Source: Flavobacterium ustbae (GTDB lineage Bacteria; Bacteroidota; Bacteroidia; Flavobacteriales; Flavobacteriaceae). Taken from it: DNA of 64,000 bases. Every line of letters starts with the position of its first letter. Position 1 is the stretch's first letter. The notes beneath the pieces are model-generated. The model was not told where the DNA came from. It saw nothing but the letters and a program-made list of their open reading frames with translations, and ran no database searches. Position numbers and translations under genes: made by a program. Location: positions 310,001-374,000 of the forward strand of contig NZ_RPOC01000001.1 of NCBI RefSeq assembly GCF_003946915.1, in the 5' to 3' direction. This document shows, piece after piece, positions 16,245 through 26,809 of the stretch.

Positions 16245-16693
16245 CTTGTGGCATTTTAGTAATTGAAAAATAAATTCAAACTCAGAAAAAGATTAATTGC
16301 AAATACGAATGATCAACAGTTGTTCCACCAGATAAGTTTCACGTCGATTTAGATTATTCCAATTTTTTACAATCAACTAAAGGGCTGATAAAAACAGTTT
16401 TTAACTGTGGTTTTTTCAAAAGAAAAATTGCTTTAGGAAGGCTTATAGAATTAGCATTTAATCGATTTTAAATGCATTTAATCGACTAAACATAACTACA
16501 AGGTACGATTTTGTTTACAGTAAAATTCATAATGTAGTATTAAACATATAATTTTAACACCTAAAATCGATATATTACAAAAAATAGGAAAAAACTGTTA
16601 ATTAAAAATAGACAAGCATTTAATTCATTGATTTACAATAAAATAAAACACATATTGATTAGAAAATAAGTGAAGTGTTTTTTTATTAAGTTT
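16245..16693. other. 449-bp intergenic region upstream of surface protein 1
   Basis: Very AT-rich with no credible gene. It holds a pair of identical 12-bp direct repeats at 16454-16485 (separate entry). No terminator of textbook quality was found for the preceding genes and no full promoter was recognised. Confidence 0.6.
16454..16485 (-). promoter_or_regulatory. Paired 12-bp direct repeats spaced 20 bp, putative regulator site
   Basis: GCATTTAATCGA occurs at 16454-16465 and 16474-16485, exactly 20 bp apart. On the strand of the downstream gene (surface protein 1, start 16244) this reads TCGATTAAATGC twice. A similar pair with the same spacing lies upstream of surface protein 4. The spacing of two helical turns is typical for a dimeric activator bound on one DNA face. 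The binder is unknown. Confidence 0.45.
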
Positions 16694-19600
16694 TTAATAA
16701 ACAACCTTTCTAGAAGTTGACTTTCCATCTTCTAAGAGTACTTTTACAATTAAAACCTGATGCGAAGAATACAGGTTTTCAATAGTTACTTTTTTACTTT
16801 GAAGTTTGTTTTTATCATATAACTGATTCCCAGAAATATCAAATACATAAATCTCTTTTATACTTTTATCAAAAGATTCCACATTTATAATGCGATTTTT
16901 AACAGAGACTATCACATTTTTAGAATTGCCTCCAAAAGTTTTATTGCCCAAAGTATTATCGGCGTACGTAATGTAGAATCGATTATTAAAACTTCCTGCT
17001 TCCGAAACAAATTGATAAGCCCCATCAGAAAGATTATGGTATTTGTCCAGCATTTTGTCTACTAGAAAAATATTGATTTCGTTAAACAAACTATCTTGAT
17101 GGTCAATCTCTATATTCAAAGTCGTTTTTATATCTGTTTTATATCCTAATTTAATTAAATCATTCTCTTCCAATGGCATCGCTCTTCCTTGAATGACCAT
17201 CTTCTTGTTTTCTAAAATGCTATAAAAATCAATTTCCTGACTTGAACCTAAGGACTGTGCATCATAATAATCTAGTGAATTGGAGGCATCTTTGGCATAA
17301 CCCAATAAAATCTGTTTTAATGCTCCATTGCCGTTATGTAAATTGAGCCAAAATCGATATTTCTCGTTTTCTATTTCTAACGAAGAGTCTATACTTGGTC
17401 TAAAAAAATTACTATTTCGAGCTTTAATTCTCATACTGTTATTAAATTCAACAGAACCTTCTGAGCGGCATCTTATAAAAAAACCTTGCCCCGAAGCTAT
17501 TGTACCGTCTGGTATCGTATTGTTGTCTGAAGTTAACGAAGAAGTTATTCCTGTACCGCCTAAAAGATTATAGGCTACACAATCATTTGCCGAGTATTTT
17601 CCGTTGGAAGGTGGTGTAGAATGTGTCCAAAAATAAAGTGCGCCTTGTATTTTAGAAGAATTGGCTTTGATAAAAAGATCTGCATTTATAGCTGATGGAT
17701 ATGGATTTCCTATTAAATAACAGCCATTTGGAACATTGATTTCGGCATCAATTTTTCCATTGTTTGGAATTCCTTTAAAAACTCCTTCAAACACTTCTCG
17801 CTCTGTAATAGAATAATATTGCGGAGCTCTAATACAGTATCCTTGCCCTGGAGTCATATTCATAGTTCCGTTGTAATTTATATTCCAACCAGAAACCGGA
17901 TCTTGCCAATAGTATTTATCACCAAGAGTATTTGGCGAAAAGTCAAACATTTTCTGTTCATCAACAGGAGAAGACCAGTACGTCATATCATAACGTATTA
18001 CTGGTTTTGTTTTTCTTATTAAGTGTACAATTCCGGTATTTACCATATCGTCATCTGATTGGTATAAACTTGCTGCATCTTCTAAAACTAAAGTTCCAGA
18101 ACCTGTGTAGGCAAATTCTATTGCAAGGGTATTTTTCTCCAATAGAGTTACAGTCTTACCACTTTCAATGTTGCATGCACAAACTGCAGTGCTGGTTAAT
18201 TGCGGAAAATTTTCTTTAAAATATACGTCCTTTCCTGCCGATGGCGGTCCATTTGTCCAAGATGTACCATCCCAAACAGTTGTATTTACACAAAGTTTTA
18301 AACGTGCAATCCTATGCTTGGAAATCCCTGCAACTGAATTAAAATTACCTCCAATGACTAATTTATAATCCTCTGTAAATTTCATATCAAAAAGAGTATT
18401 ATTTAAAGGCGCCGTAAAGGAATTGTCAAAAACTCCAGAAGGCATCAATCTAATAAGTCTTAAAGATGCTGTACCTTTATAAGTTCCCGAGAAAGAACCT
18501 CCAACCAATAACCTGTCATCTGGCTGTACTAAAATAGAGCGAACATCTCCTTTGCTAAAGCCAATGCCGGAATCAAATGTTGTGTCGAGACTTCCATTTG
18601 TGTTTAAGCGCACAATTCTTTTTTCAGAAATGTCATCAAAAGATAAAAAAGAACCACCCACAATAATTTTTTGATCCGACTGAAGCGCAATCGCATAGAC
18701 GTTTTTATCAAAACCTTTGCCTATCTCAAAACTGGAATCGATACTTCCATCGGCATTTAAACGAACTAAACCAGCATAAGGCTTTTCGTTAAAATTTTTA
18801 AAACGACCTCCCAATAGAATCTTTCCATCTGGCTGAATTACTACTATTTCTACAATTCCATCAGCGCCAGTTCCAGTATTAAAATCATTGTCTTTAGTTC
18901 CATCTGCGAGAAGCCTAATAATTCTATTGTTATTTAAATTTGATCCGTTGTATTTTGTAAATGCTCCTGCTACAATTATTTTTTGATCTCGCTGAATTGC
19001 AAGCGCGTAAACTTGTAAATTAAATCCATCACCACTATTAAAAGAATTATCTGTTTGTCCGTTTGGTAAAATCCTAACAATTCTATTGTTGCTTATATCA
19101 TTATATTTTGTAAAATTACCGCCAATAACGATCTTTCCATCAGTTTGAAGCGCAGTTGCTTTTATTACGTTATTTGCTCCAGAATTTCCAGCATTAAAAG
19201 AGGTGTCCATAGAACCGTCTTCCAAAAGGCATGTTATTTTGGAAACCGGCGTTCCGTTGAATTTATTAAAATTTCCTCCTACAATTGTTTTCTGATTCGA
19301 AAGAGGCAATACGCTGAAAACAGAATTATCAAAACCAATTCCCGAAGACAAATAGGCAATATCATGTTCTCCTTCGCTGTTAACTTTAGCTAACCGACCT
19401 TGATTTTGTCCATCGAAAACAGAAAAAGTACCGCCAATAAACCAAGACCCTTCATCATCAAATTCTAAACTCAAAACAGATGCAGAAGCTGGCCCTAAAC
19501 CAATATCAAAATCTGATTTTAAGGTTCCGTCATTATTTAGAAAAACGACTCTATTAACCTCAATATTATTATAAAAACCTGTAAAAGATCCACCTACCAT

Positions 19601-20545
19601 TAGATCCCCTTTTGGATCTACTTTAATTGTCTGAACACCTTCTTTACTAAATCCTGTTCCTACCAAAAAACTTTCATCTTTAGTTCCATCAGCATTCAAC
19701 CGAATAATCCGATTAGCAGAAACATCATTAAATGCTGTAAAATGGCCTCCAATAACCATTTTACCATCGGGCTGTAATGCGATGGCATTTACATCATCAT
19801 TGAAACCATTTCTGCTTTTAAAAGTTGAATCTAAAGTTCCGTTACTATTCAAACGGATAATTCTATTGGCTGAATTTCCATTAAATGCAGTAAAATTTCC
19901 AGTAAGAATTATTTTTTCGTCTGCCGTGATCCTTGCATGGCTAATATTTAATGCCGAACCTGAACCAGTCAAAAAGGAAGAATCGAGCATTCCATTTGGA
20001 AGCAATCGAGCTATACGATTTACTGTAGTATTCGCATATTTGGTAAAGCTTCCGACAATTATTATTTTACCATCTGACTGCATTGCAATATCATATACAA
20101 TTCCGGTTGTCGCCCCTATGGTAGTATTGAAAGTAGCATCATAGGATCCATCGGGATTTAAACGAACGAGTCTTCCAACATTGATTCCGTTGTACATTGT
20201 AAAACTTCCTCCCAAAATGATTTTACCGTCTTCTTGCATATAAGATGAATAGATTTTACCATTAAAACCGCTGCCTGTGTTAAAACTTTCATCGATTATG
20301 CCATTTGGGTCTAAACATGTAAGATAAGAGACTGGAAATTTATTTAAACTGAGATAATCGCCTCCAACTATTAGATTTCCGTTTTTTAGCAAAACGAGCG
20401 TTCGTACTGCACCGCTAAAGCCATCTCCGTTTTGTCCATCATCTAATACATTAAAAGTGGCGTCTACTTTTCCCTGTTGCGCCAAAAGATTTGAGTAAGG
20501 AATAAACAAAAACAGAAGTAGATAATAAAGTAAATTTTTAATCAA
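16694..20545 (-). CDS. Giant secreted surface protein 2: delta-60 beta-propeller, T9SS type C signal
   Basis: 1283 residues. Signal peptide MIKNLLYYLLLFLFIPYSNL ending LAQ, then about a dozen delta-60 repeats (about 30-740). Each has the pattern QPDGKIIVGGNFT.YN, RI.RL..NG..D.SF..G.GF and is expected to form beta-propeller blades. A linker (VWDGTSWTNGPPSAGKDVYF) leads into the shared C-terminal module (from about 847: RYDMTYWSSPV, LGDKYYW, GYCIRAPQYYS, GNPYPSAINA, LYFWTHS, QGFFIR, LLGYAKDASNS) and a type C T9SS signal (KVLLEDGKSTSRKVVY). The gene follows surface protein 3 on the same strand after a terminator. It is likely a surface-exposed binding protein; the ligand is unknown. Confidence 0.9.
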   Translation of the reverse strand: MIKNLLYYLLLFLFIPYSNLLAQQGKVDATFNVLDDGQNGDGFSGAVRTLVLLKNGNLIVGGDYLSLNKFPVSYLTCLDPNGIIDESFNTGSGFNGKIYSSYMQEDGKIILGGSFTMYNGINVGRLVRLNPDGSYDATFNTTIGATTGIVYDIAMQSDGKIIIVGSFTKYANTTVNRIARLLPNGMLDSSFLTGSGSALNISHARITADEKIILTGNFTAFNGNSANRIIRLNSNGTLDSTFKSRNGFNDDVNAIALQPDGKMVIGGHFTAFNDVSANRIIRLNADGTKDESFLVGTGFSKEGVQTIKVDPKGDLMVGGSFTGFYNNIEVNRVVFLNNDGTLKSDFDIGLGPASASVLSLEFDDEGSWFIGGTFSVFDGQNQGRLAKVNSEGEHDIAYLSSGIGFDNSVFSVLPLSNQKTIVGGNFNKFNGTPVSKITCLLEDGSMDTSFNAGNSGANNVIKATALQTDGKIVIGGNFTKYNDISNNRIVRILPNGQTDNSFNSGDGFNLQVYALAIQRDQKIIVAGAFTKYNGSNLNNNRIIRLLADGTKDNDFNTGTGADGIVEIVVIQPDGKILLGGRFKNFNEKPYAGLVRLNADGSIDSSFEIGKGFDKNVYAIALQSDQKIIVGGSFLSFDDISEKRIVRLNTNGSLDTTFDSGIGFSKGDVRSILVQPDDRLLVGGSFSGTYKGTASLRLIRLMPSGVFDNSFTAPLNNTLFDMKFTEDYKLVIGGNFNSVAGISKHRIARLKLCVNTTVWDGTSWTNGPPSAGKDVYFKENFPQLTSTAVCACNIESGKTVTLLEKNTLAIEFAYTGSGTLVLEDAASLYQSDDDMVNTGIVHLIRKTKPVIRYDMTYWSSPVDEQKMFDFSPNTLGDKYYWQDPVSGWNINYNGTMNMTPGQGYCIRAPQYYSITEREVFEGVFKGIPNNGKIDAEINVPNGCYLIGNPYPSAINADLFIKANSSKIQGALYFWTHSTPPSNGKYSANDCVAYNLLGGTGITSSLTSDNNTIPDGTIASGQGFFIRCRSEGSVEFNNSMRIKARNSNFFRPSIDSSLEIENEKYRFWLNLHNGNGALKQILLGYAKDASNSLDYYDAQSLGSSQEIDFYSILENKKMVIQGRAMPLEENDLIKLGYKTDIKTTLNIEIDHQDSLFNEINIFLVDKMLDKYHNLSDGAYQFVSEAGSFNNRFYITYADNTLGNKTFGGNSKNVIVSVKNRIINVESFDKSIKEIYVFDISGNQLYDKNKLQSKKVTIENLYSSHQVLIVKVLLEDGKSTSRKVVY

Positions 20546-20643
20546 AACAATATAATTTAAATTAATTTTGTAAGAATTAGCTTAAAAATACAATGTTGTG
20601 ATGAAGTTTACAATACCAAGATTTAGGGATTTTTATTCCATAA

Positions 20644-20677
20644 AAAAAGTCCATTCCTTAAGCGGAATGGACTTTTT
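20644..20677. terminator. Terminator after surface protein 3
   Basis: A 14-bp perfect stem, AAAAAGTCCATTCC (20644-20657) and GGAATGGACTTTTT (20664-20677), with a 6-base loop, works in either direction. It lies 22 bases past the stop of the 20699-26527 gene and upstream of the next leftward gene, so each giant is probably its own transcript. Confidence 0.8.
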
Positions 20678-20698
20678 ATTATCTCGGATTTAACTAAT

Positions 20699-23600
20699 TT
20701 ATAGATTAGAAAAAATAACTTTTTTAGTAAAGGTATGTCCGTTTTCTAAAGTTATTTGCACCAATATTACTTGATCAGAAGAATGCAAATTTGTGATTTG
20801 TAATTCTGAAGCATTCACTTTGTCATTACTGTATAACAATTGCGCTCCAACATTATAAATATTTACTTCTTTTAAAGTTTCTTTTGATGAAGTTATTTTT
20901 ACTGCTTTGTCTTTAACCGACACTAAAACTGAATTTTCAAGATTTTCGAAATCGCCTGTTCCCAAAGTTTTATTGGTGTAACGAAGAACAAAACGAGTCG
21001 AATAGGTTCCTTTTGCACTTGTAAAAGTATAATTCTCTCTACGTAGATCTATTACTTTTCCAAGTATTTTATCTTCTAGATAAACTTCCTGCGTATCAAA
21101 AAATCCGTCTGCATGATCAAGAGAAAATGTAAAGTCACGATCGGCGCTATCATCAATACCACATTTGAAACCTAAAGGTATTATCTCTGTATTATCAAAA
21201 GGAAGTGCACGACCTTGAATAGTTAGTTTTTTACCTTCATTGATAGTATAAAAATCAACATTAGCATTAGCATTCATTGATGTAGCATCGTAAGCTAAGT
21301 CAATACCGTTTGTCGCTCCGTCCATATATCCAATCAGCAATTGTTTAAAAGCACCTTTTGAATTTGTAACATTTAGCCAAAGACGGTTTTTTTCTGTTTT
21401 ATCTGTCTCAGCTGTTTTATAGAATTGTGTATTCTCCGAGCTTCCCGTTCGCTGCCCGTTATTAAACTTAATTTCAGATGCCGTTACTGGTGTTCTTGTA
21501 AAAAAAGCTTGCCCTGTTGCTATAAATCCGTCAAATTCTTCAGTACCAATAACAGCTTCACCAGTTACTCTTGTCGAACCTGCTAAAGTAAACACAACAA
21601 AATCTGCACTTTGGTATCGGAAGATCGTAGTTCCTGGAATTTGTTGTGGAGGAAGCGCGTGTGTCCAAAAATACAATGCCCCAATGTGATCTTCATTCTC
21701 TTCTATCAACTTACGTGCATCTACCGCAGAAGGATAAGGATTACCTATCAAATTTAATTTATTTGGAACTACTTGAACAGTTTTATCTCCATTATATGGG
21801 ACCCCAACAAATACACCTTCAAATGTGCTTTTAGCCGTTAAGTCAAAATATTGTGGAGCTCTAATACTATAACCTTCCCCAACTTTCATAGTTTCTTCAC
21901 CGAAATCACTCAAAATCCATGTCGAGTTAACATTATCCCAGTAATGGAACTTATCCCTCAAAGTGTATGGAGAAAAATCACGCATTTTAAAATCTGCTTT
22001 TACCAATGGCGTTCCCCAATAAACTACATCAAAACGACTTAAATCAACTTTTCTTTTATAAGAAACATTACCAGAATTTACCGCGCTTTCATCTTGCAAT
22101 AAACTTGAACCGCTTTCAAAAACCAAGTTACCATCACTTGTTATACCATTTGTAACGGTTAAAGTCATGTTAGAAGGAATTTCAACTGGATCTGGACCCG
22201 AAACTGCAATTTCTAAAGAACATACTGTTAAGTTTACTGGAACTGTAGGTGTGTTATTTGTAAAAGGCTGGTTTGGTGACACTGAAGTGACTATAACCGT
22301 TTTGTTTCCGTCTGGATTACCATTTGTCCATCCTGAACCGTCCCATTCTGTAATAGATCTAAGATCTGTTACGTCAACAGTTACTTGACTTGAAAAACAA
22401 GATGTATCTTTATTTGTAACTATAAAATGATATTCTCCTACCTCTAAATTTTCAATAGTTAGAGTCGTTTCATTAGTTAAACGATTATACAAATGTATTC
22501 CCATTTGTCCTGTTTGCTCAACAGTCCAATCTGCCGATGGTAAGTCTGTCAATGTAATACTTCCTAAATTTCCACAAGATACATTGGTGTGTGAAGTTGA
22601 TGGAGTTGTAGGTGATGGGTTAACTGTAACAGTCAATGTAAAAGGCACTCCATTGCAACCCCCAGTGATTGGAGTAACTGTATAAGTCGCCGTTTGAGCT
22701 GTTGCTGTACTATTTGTTAATGTTCCCGTTATGTTAGATGCCGCAACAGTATTTGCTGCACCTCCTGTCATGCCACCTGTAACAAGTGGCGCAGTCCATG
22801 TATAAGTAGTGTTAGCTGGTATTGTTCCATTTGTAACATCTGTCGGCGTAGCAGTAAAAGCCACATCATTACAGATATTTGTTGTCATTGGGTTAATTAT
22901 AGCTGATGTCACTCCTACCAATACAGGTAACGAATAATTTGGAGCCGATGAATTACATGAAACGGCTACACGATAGTATGTAGGTACAGTTTGTGATGTC
23001 ACAAAAGTTGGTCCTGAACCCGTGATATCAAGATATCTAATTGATAAATTATCAATTATTTGTCTATCATTTATTCCACCTGTTCTACCTGCGAACTTAA
23101 ATCGCCAAAGCGATTTATTGCTTGAAAGATATCCCGATGGTAATGACAAGCCTGAAACTACAACATTATTATTCACCGTTAATGTTAATTTGCCATAAGC
23201 ATCTACTCTTAGCAAAACAGGAGTATCTCCTGATGTTGGTCTTAAAATTGGTGAATTAGTATTTGAGTTATAAATAGTCTTACCCCCATATTTTATTCTT
23301 ATACGGCTTCCTGGAGTTATTACTCCTTCATTATCATAAGTATCAAATTCTACAATCAATCGTGATCCTGAACCAGATTCTCCGCCACCATCATTATTTT
23401 GAACATCATCTGCATAGCTTAAACTAAAACCATCAGCCCCTCCGCCATTAGTTATTTGGTAATCAAAATTCACGCTGAATGCATCAATATTTGAGCCTGG
23501 TGTTTTTTGGATAACATAGGCACCATATTGACTATTAATTGCTGGAGTTAATACTAACTGCCCTCCTTCTATAACTGCTGCCCCATAAACATTTGCCTCT

Positions 23601-26527
23601 GAATTTGATGTATTAAAAGCTTCTGGCCCGAAAAAACTACTTGGTGCTGGTACTGCATTAGCCCATGAATCGGTACCATTTGGTGACGTCTGCCAAGTAT
23701 AACTTGCGCCATCTTGAATTATATTTTGTAATGATAACGTAAAAGGTGTATTAGGACATACTGAGCCTGTCGAGCTAAATGTTTGTCCCGGATTAAAATT
23801 ACCACTGCAAACATCTTGAATTGTAATCGTATAATCTTCCATTTGACCACCACTTCCCGTTACGGCACATGGTGCATTATTATAATCTCCTGCACGGCCA
23901 ATGATACGCATTTTTACAGTTCCTGTAAAAGCATTTGTGCCTGTAGGAATTGTCACGTAAATAGATGCACTTTTCCCATCAGATCCACTTCCTGATGAAT
24001 TTCTTATTGGACCAATTTGAAGGTATTCTGAAGGATATGCAAAAGTTCCATCGTTATTCCAATCAAAAAAGGCAGAGTAATAAACATTTTGATCTGTTAC
24101 TGTATTTCCCGTAACAGTCAATGCATAGCTTTGTCCTTTTACTACCGTAGTTAAAACTGTTGAAGTAAGATCTTCATAAGTACCGGTCCCTGAGCTAGTC
24201 CTAGTTACATTGTTTAAAGAAACACTTGTAATTGGAGCAACCGATGAAAAGTTGGTGCAAGCACTATTTGCAACCCTTACAATTCCTGTAGTTGCAGTAA
24301 AATAAGTGTCATTTTTACTTACGGAAGGAGAAATTGTATTTCCCCATGTAGTAGGCAAAACCTCTGTTGCTCCTAAAGTAAGCGTATTAGCAGTATGTGT
24401 TTGTCCGTTTCCTAAATTTGCATTTACAGTAGAATTTATTACTAAAGCATTACTTACTGCTGTAGTTGCCGCAAAACTTTTTGTTCCGCTGCCTGATAAA
24501 GTTAGGTTATTAAAATTTGGAATATTAAAAGATTGATTTGTTCCGTTAAGAGTTACAGTTCCTGATCTTGGAGTAAAAGTTCCGCTACTCGTGAAATTAC
24601 CTCCTACATTAACAGCAAAATTAGAGCTAGAAACGTCTAATGTACTGCTAGCTCCTATTGTTATATTTCCTAATGCTGTAGTTGCTCCGCTTAATGTTTT
24701 AGTGCCACTTCCATTAAAAGAAAGATGCCCATAACCTTCTACAGAGACAGTTTGAATCGTACCTCCATAATTAACTGTACTTGTTGATCCAAATGTTTTG
24801 GTTCCTGTTCCAGAAACAGTCACCATACTGCTTGTTCCAGTTAAATTAAAAGTAGAACCATTGGCAACATTAAAATTTCTATTATTTGCTAGTGCTATTG
24901 CATGGCCACCATTTCTAAAAACACTACTTGTATTTGTATTTCCTACTAATAGATTTCCTGTAACATTACTAGCAGTAATAGGATTACTCAGGGTAGCGCC
25001 AGCAGAACTAGTATTGTTGATATAAAGATTATTATAACCTCCTGAAGTAAAATAATTTACTGTCTGACTTACAGCTGTATCTACATACGAAAAAGCACTT
25101 GTTGTTCCTGCTGATAAAGTCTGTTGTCCTCCTAGAGTAAGAGCTCCTTTTAAGTTTAAATTTCCAGCTCCACCTGACATGACGATTCTTCTTCCAGTAT
25201 TATTAACATTAGCAAAAGTAATTCCTCCGTCAGCGTTTAAAGTACCGGTTGTAATAACAATTCCCTGAACACGAGTGTTATTAGTACTTGGTACTGCCGG
25301 AGTCGCAAAAGTTATTAATCCTGAAACATTAACGGCAGCGTCATTGATATTCCATGTATTTGCAATACCGTTTGCAACTGGTTGGTTTATTGTGACTGGA
25401 CCATTTACCTGCATCGTTCCTCCAGTATGAGTAATAGTTGAAGTAGCTGCTCCGTCAACACTTCCTAATATAATTCCATCTGTTATTATAGTCCCACCAT
25501 TAATATTCACAGTTCCATAAGCTCCTCCAGCTTGTCCAACTTGTAATTGTCCTTCAACATTTAAACTACCTCCAGCAACATTTACTGTTCCATTACTTAC
25601 AAGCATAGATGCAAGAGCAGTAATCGAATTGCCACCTGTATTAAAAGTACCTCCCGTATTAAAAGGAGTCCAAAAATTATTATCAACTTTTAGAGTACCA
25701 TTTGCTGTTATAGTACCTGAAGTACTAAACGTTAAAATGTTAAATGACGAAAGTCCTGAGCGAACAGTTGCTGTAGTACCGTACATTGAAACGTGACTAC
25801 GTCCAGCAGTACCTTTGCTGTAAGCACCATTTCCGTCCAATGAAAGGTTACCGCCAACATTTAACTGTCTGCTAGTTCCATCCCAATCTACACTATGAGT
25901 TAATATTCCATTAGTTGAAACAGTAAGATTTCCAGAAACTGTATAATGGTTATCTGTAGCTAATAATACCAAATTTCCTCTTGTTACTGTCAAATTACCT
26001 GTAGTTGTAAAAGCTACACTACTATTTGTAACAGTAGCTGCGGCAGTTGATTTATTTATAGTTAAATTTCCAAACGTCGAAGTTGATGAACCTACTATTG
26101 AGGAAGATGCCGTTCCTTCTAAAGTCACTGTAGAAGATGAATTAGCAGTCAATGTTCCATTATTTGTAAAATCTCTACTAATTGAAAGGGTAAATGCATT
26201 TAATGTCAATCTACCTCCTGAACTGATTGTTACTTGTGTGATTCCCTGATTTGCGGTAACAGTCACGGTGTGTCCATTTCGGATGATAACTGTATCGTTT
26301 GTTCCCGGAATTGATGGAGCAGCTCCTCCTGTAGGTGTAGTAGACCAAGTTGAGTTTGCATTCCAATTACCATTTCGTATAGAATAATAAGTAGTCTGAG
26401 CATTAACAAAAGAAACCACAAAAAACATCCCCACACAAAGCAAACCTAAACTTGGCGTGCATGATTTTTTCGATAAAGATTTAGAAGAAATAAAGAATAA
26501 AAACGAGTAAAGTAATTTTCTCATCAT
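20699..26527 (-). CDS. Giant secreted surface protein 3: beta-strand repeats, GEVED, lectin-like domain, T9SS type C signal
   Basis: 1942 residues, the largest here. A long leader (about 44 residues, MMRKLLYSFLFFISSKSLSK... ending VNAQ) precedes a Ser/Thr/Gly/Asn-rich beta-strand repeat region (about 50-740, G-N-L-T patterns such as VGGNFTSSGTFTPRSGTVTL). Then come a GEVED domain (about 754-904, FDWNNDGTF and GGQMEDYTITI), an L-type-lectin-like domain (about 970-1175, GADGFSLSYADD and RLIVEFDTYDNEG), an Ig/PKD-like segment, and the shared C-terminal module (from about 1492: FDVVYWGTPLV, LRDKFHYWDN, GYSIRAPQYFD, GNPYPSAVDA, LYFWTHALPP, LLIGYMDGATNG). The type C signal is intact (ITLENGHTFTKKVIFSNL). 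The lectin-like domain suggests binding to glycans or polysaccharide. Confidence 0.9.
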   Translation of the reverse strand: MMRKLLYSFLFFISSKSLSKKSCTPSLGLLCVGMFFVVSFVNAQTTYYSIRNGNWNANSTWSTTPTGGAAPSIPGTNDTVIIRNGHTVTVTANQGITQVTISSGGRLTLNAFTLSISRDFTNNGTLTANSSSTVTLEGTASSSIVGSSTSTFGNLTINKSTAAATVTNSSVAFTTTGNLTVTRGNLVLLATDNHYTVSGNLTVSTNGILTHSVDWDGTSRQLNVGGNLSLDGNGAYSKGTAGRSHVSMYGTTATVRSGLSSFNILTFSTSGTITANGTLKVDNNFWTPFNTGGTFNTGGNSITALASMLVSNGTVNVAGGSLNVEGQLQVGQAGGAYGTVNINGGTIITDGIILGSVDGAATSTITHTGGTMQVNGPVTINQPVANGIANTWNINDAAVNVSGLITFATPAVPSTNNTRVQGIVITTGTLNADGGITFANVNNTGRRIVMSGGAGNLNLKGALTLGGQQTLSAGTTSAFSYVDTAVSQTVNYFTSGGYNNLYINNTSSAGATLSNPITASNVTGNLLVGNTNTSSVFRNGGHAIALANNRNFNVANGSTFNLTGTSSMVTVSGTGTKTFGSTSTVNYGGTIQTVSVEGYGHLSFNGSGTKTLSGATTALGNITIGASSTLDVSSSNFAVNVGGNFTSSGTFTPRSGTVTLNGTNQSFNIPNFNNLTLSGSGTKSFAATTAVSNALVINSTVNANLGNGQTHTANTLTLGATEVLPTTWGNTISPSVSKNDTYFTATTGIVRVANSACTNFSSVAPITSVSLNNVTRTSSGTGTYEDLTSTVLTTVVKGQSYALTVTGNTVTDQNVYYSAFFDWNNDGTFAYPSEYLQIGPIRNSSGSGSDGKSASIYVTIPTGTNAFTGTVKMRIIGRAGDYNNAPCAVTGSGGQMEDYTITIQDVCSGNFNPGQTFSSTGSVCPNTPFTLSLQNIIQDGASYTWQTSPNGTDSWANAVPAPSSFFGPEAFNTSNSEANVYGAAVIEGGQLVLTPAINSQYGAYVIQKTPGSNIDAFSVNFDYQITNGGGADGFSLSYADDVQNNDGGGESGSGSRLIVEFDTYDNEGVITPGSRIRIKYGGKTIYNSNTNSPILRPTSGDTPVLLRVDAYGKLTLTVNNNVVVSGLSLPSGYLSSNKSLWRFKFAGRTGGINDRQIIDNLSIRYLDITGSGPTFVTSQTVPTYYRVAVSCNSSAPNYSLPVLVGVTSAIINPMTTNICNDVAFTATPTDVTNGTIPANTTYTWTAPLVTGGMTGGAANTVAASNITGTLTNSTATAQTATYTVTPITGGCNGVPFTLTVTVNPSPTTPSTSHTNVSCGNLGSITLTDLPSADWTVEQTGQMGIHLYNRLTNETTLTIENLEVGEYHFIVTNKDTSCFSSQVTVDVTDLRSITEWDGSGWTNGNPDGNKTVIVTSVSPNQPFTNNTPTVPVNLTVCSLEIAVSGPDPVEIPSNMTLTVTNGITSDGNLVFESGSSLLQDESAVNSGNVSYKRKVDLSRFDVVYWGTPLVKADFKMRDFSPYTLRDKFHYWDNVNSTWILSDFGEETMKVGEGYSIRAPQYFDLTAKSTFEGVFVGVPYNGDKTVQVVPNKLNLIGNPYPSAVDARKLIEENEDHIGALYFWTHALPPQQIPGTTIFRYQSADFVVFTLAGSTRVTGEAVIGTEEFDGFIATGQAFFTRTPVTASEIKFNNGQRTGSSENTQFYKTAETDKTEKNRLWLNVTNSKGAFKQLLIGYMDGATNGIDLAYDATSMNANANVDFYTINEGKKLTIQGRALPFDNTEIIPLGFKCGIDDSADRDFTFSLDHADGFFDTQEVYLEDKILGKVIDLRRENYTFTSAKGTYSTRFVLRYTNKTLGTGDFENLENSVLVSVKDKAVKITSSKETLKEVNIYNVGAQLLYSNDKVNASELQITNLHSSDQVILVQITLENGHTFTKKVIFSNL

Positions 26528-26809
26528 ATAACAGTAGGTATTTGTTTTAAATTTGTTTTTGGTTTGCTTAAAGCAAAAAAGGCATTCCTTTAGAGAAATT
26601 AATAAAATGTTCTCTTTTAATTTACTGAATCTTAAAATGTTAAATTCTGGACTTTTGGCGGAAATCTAAAAATGTTAAAAATCCGTACAAAAATATTTAA
26701 ATTAGCCTAATACGCAAGGTTATAATTTATTTCTTTTTATAAAATATTAACAAATTTCAGAATTATTTTATAACTAATCGATCAATAACCAATTTAAACG
26801 TTAAAACGC

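Noticed and set aside
16245..16693. Possible small RNA gene in the long gap upstream of surface protein 1
   Set aside because: No paired promoter and terminator could be found; only the direct repeats stand out.
24306..25025. Plus-strand frames opposite surface protein 3
   Set aside because: Low-complexity Val/Leu/Pro-rich shadows of a Thr/Asn/Gly-rich coding strand.
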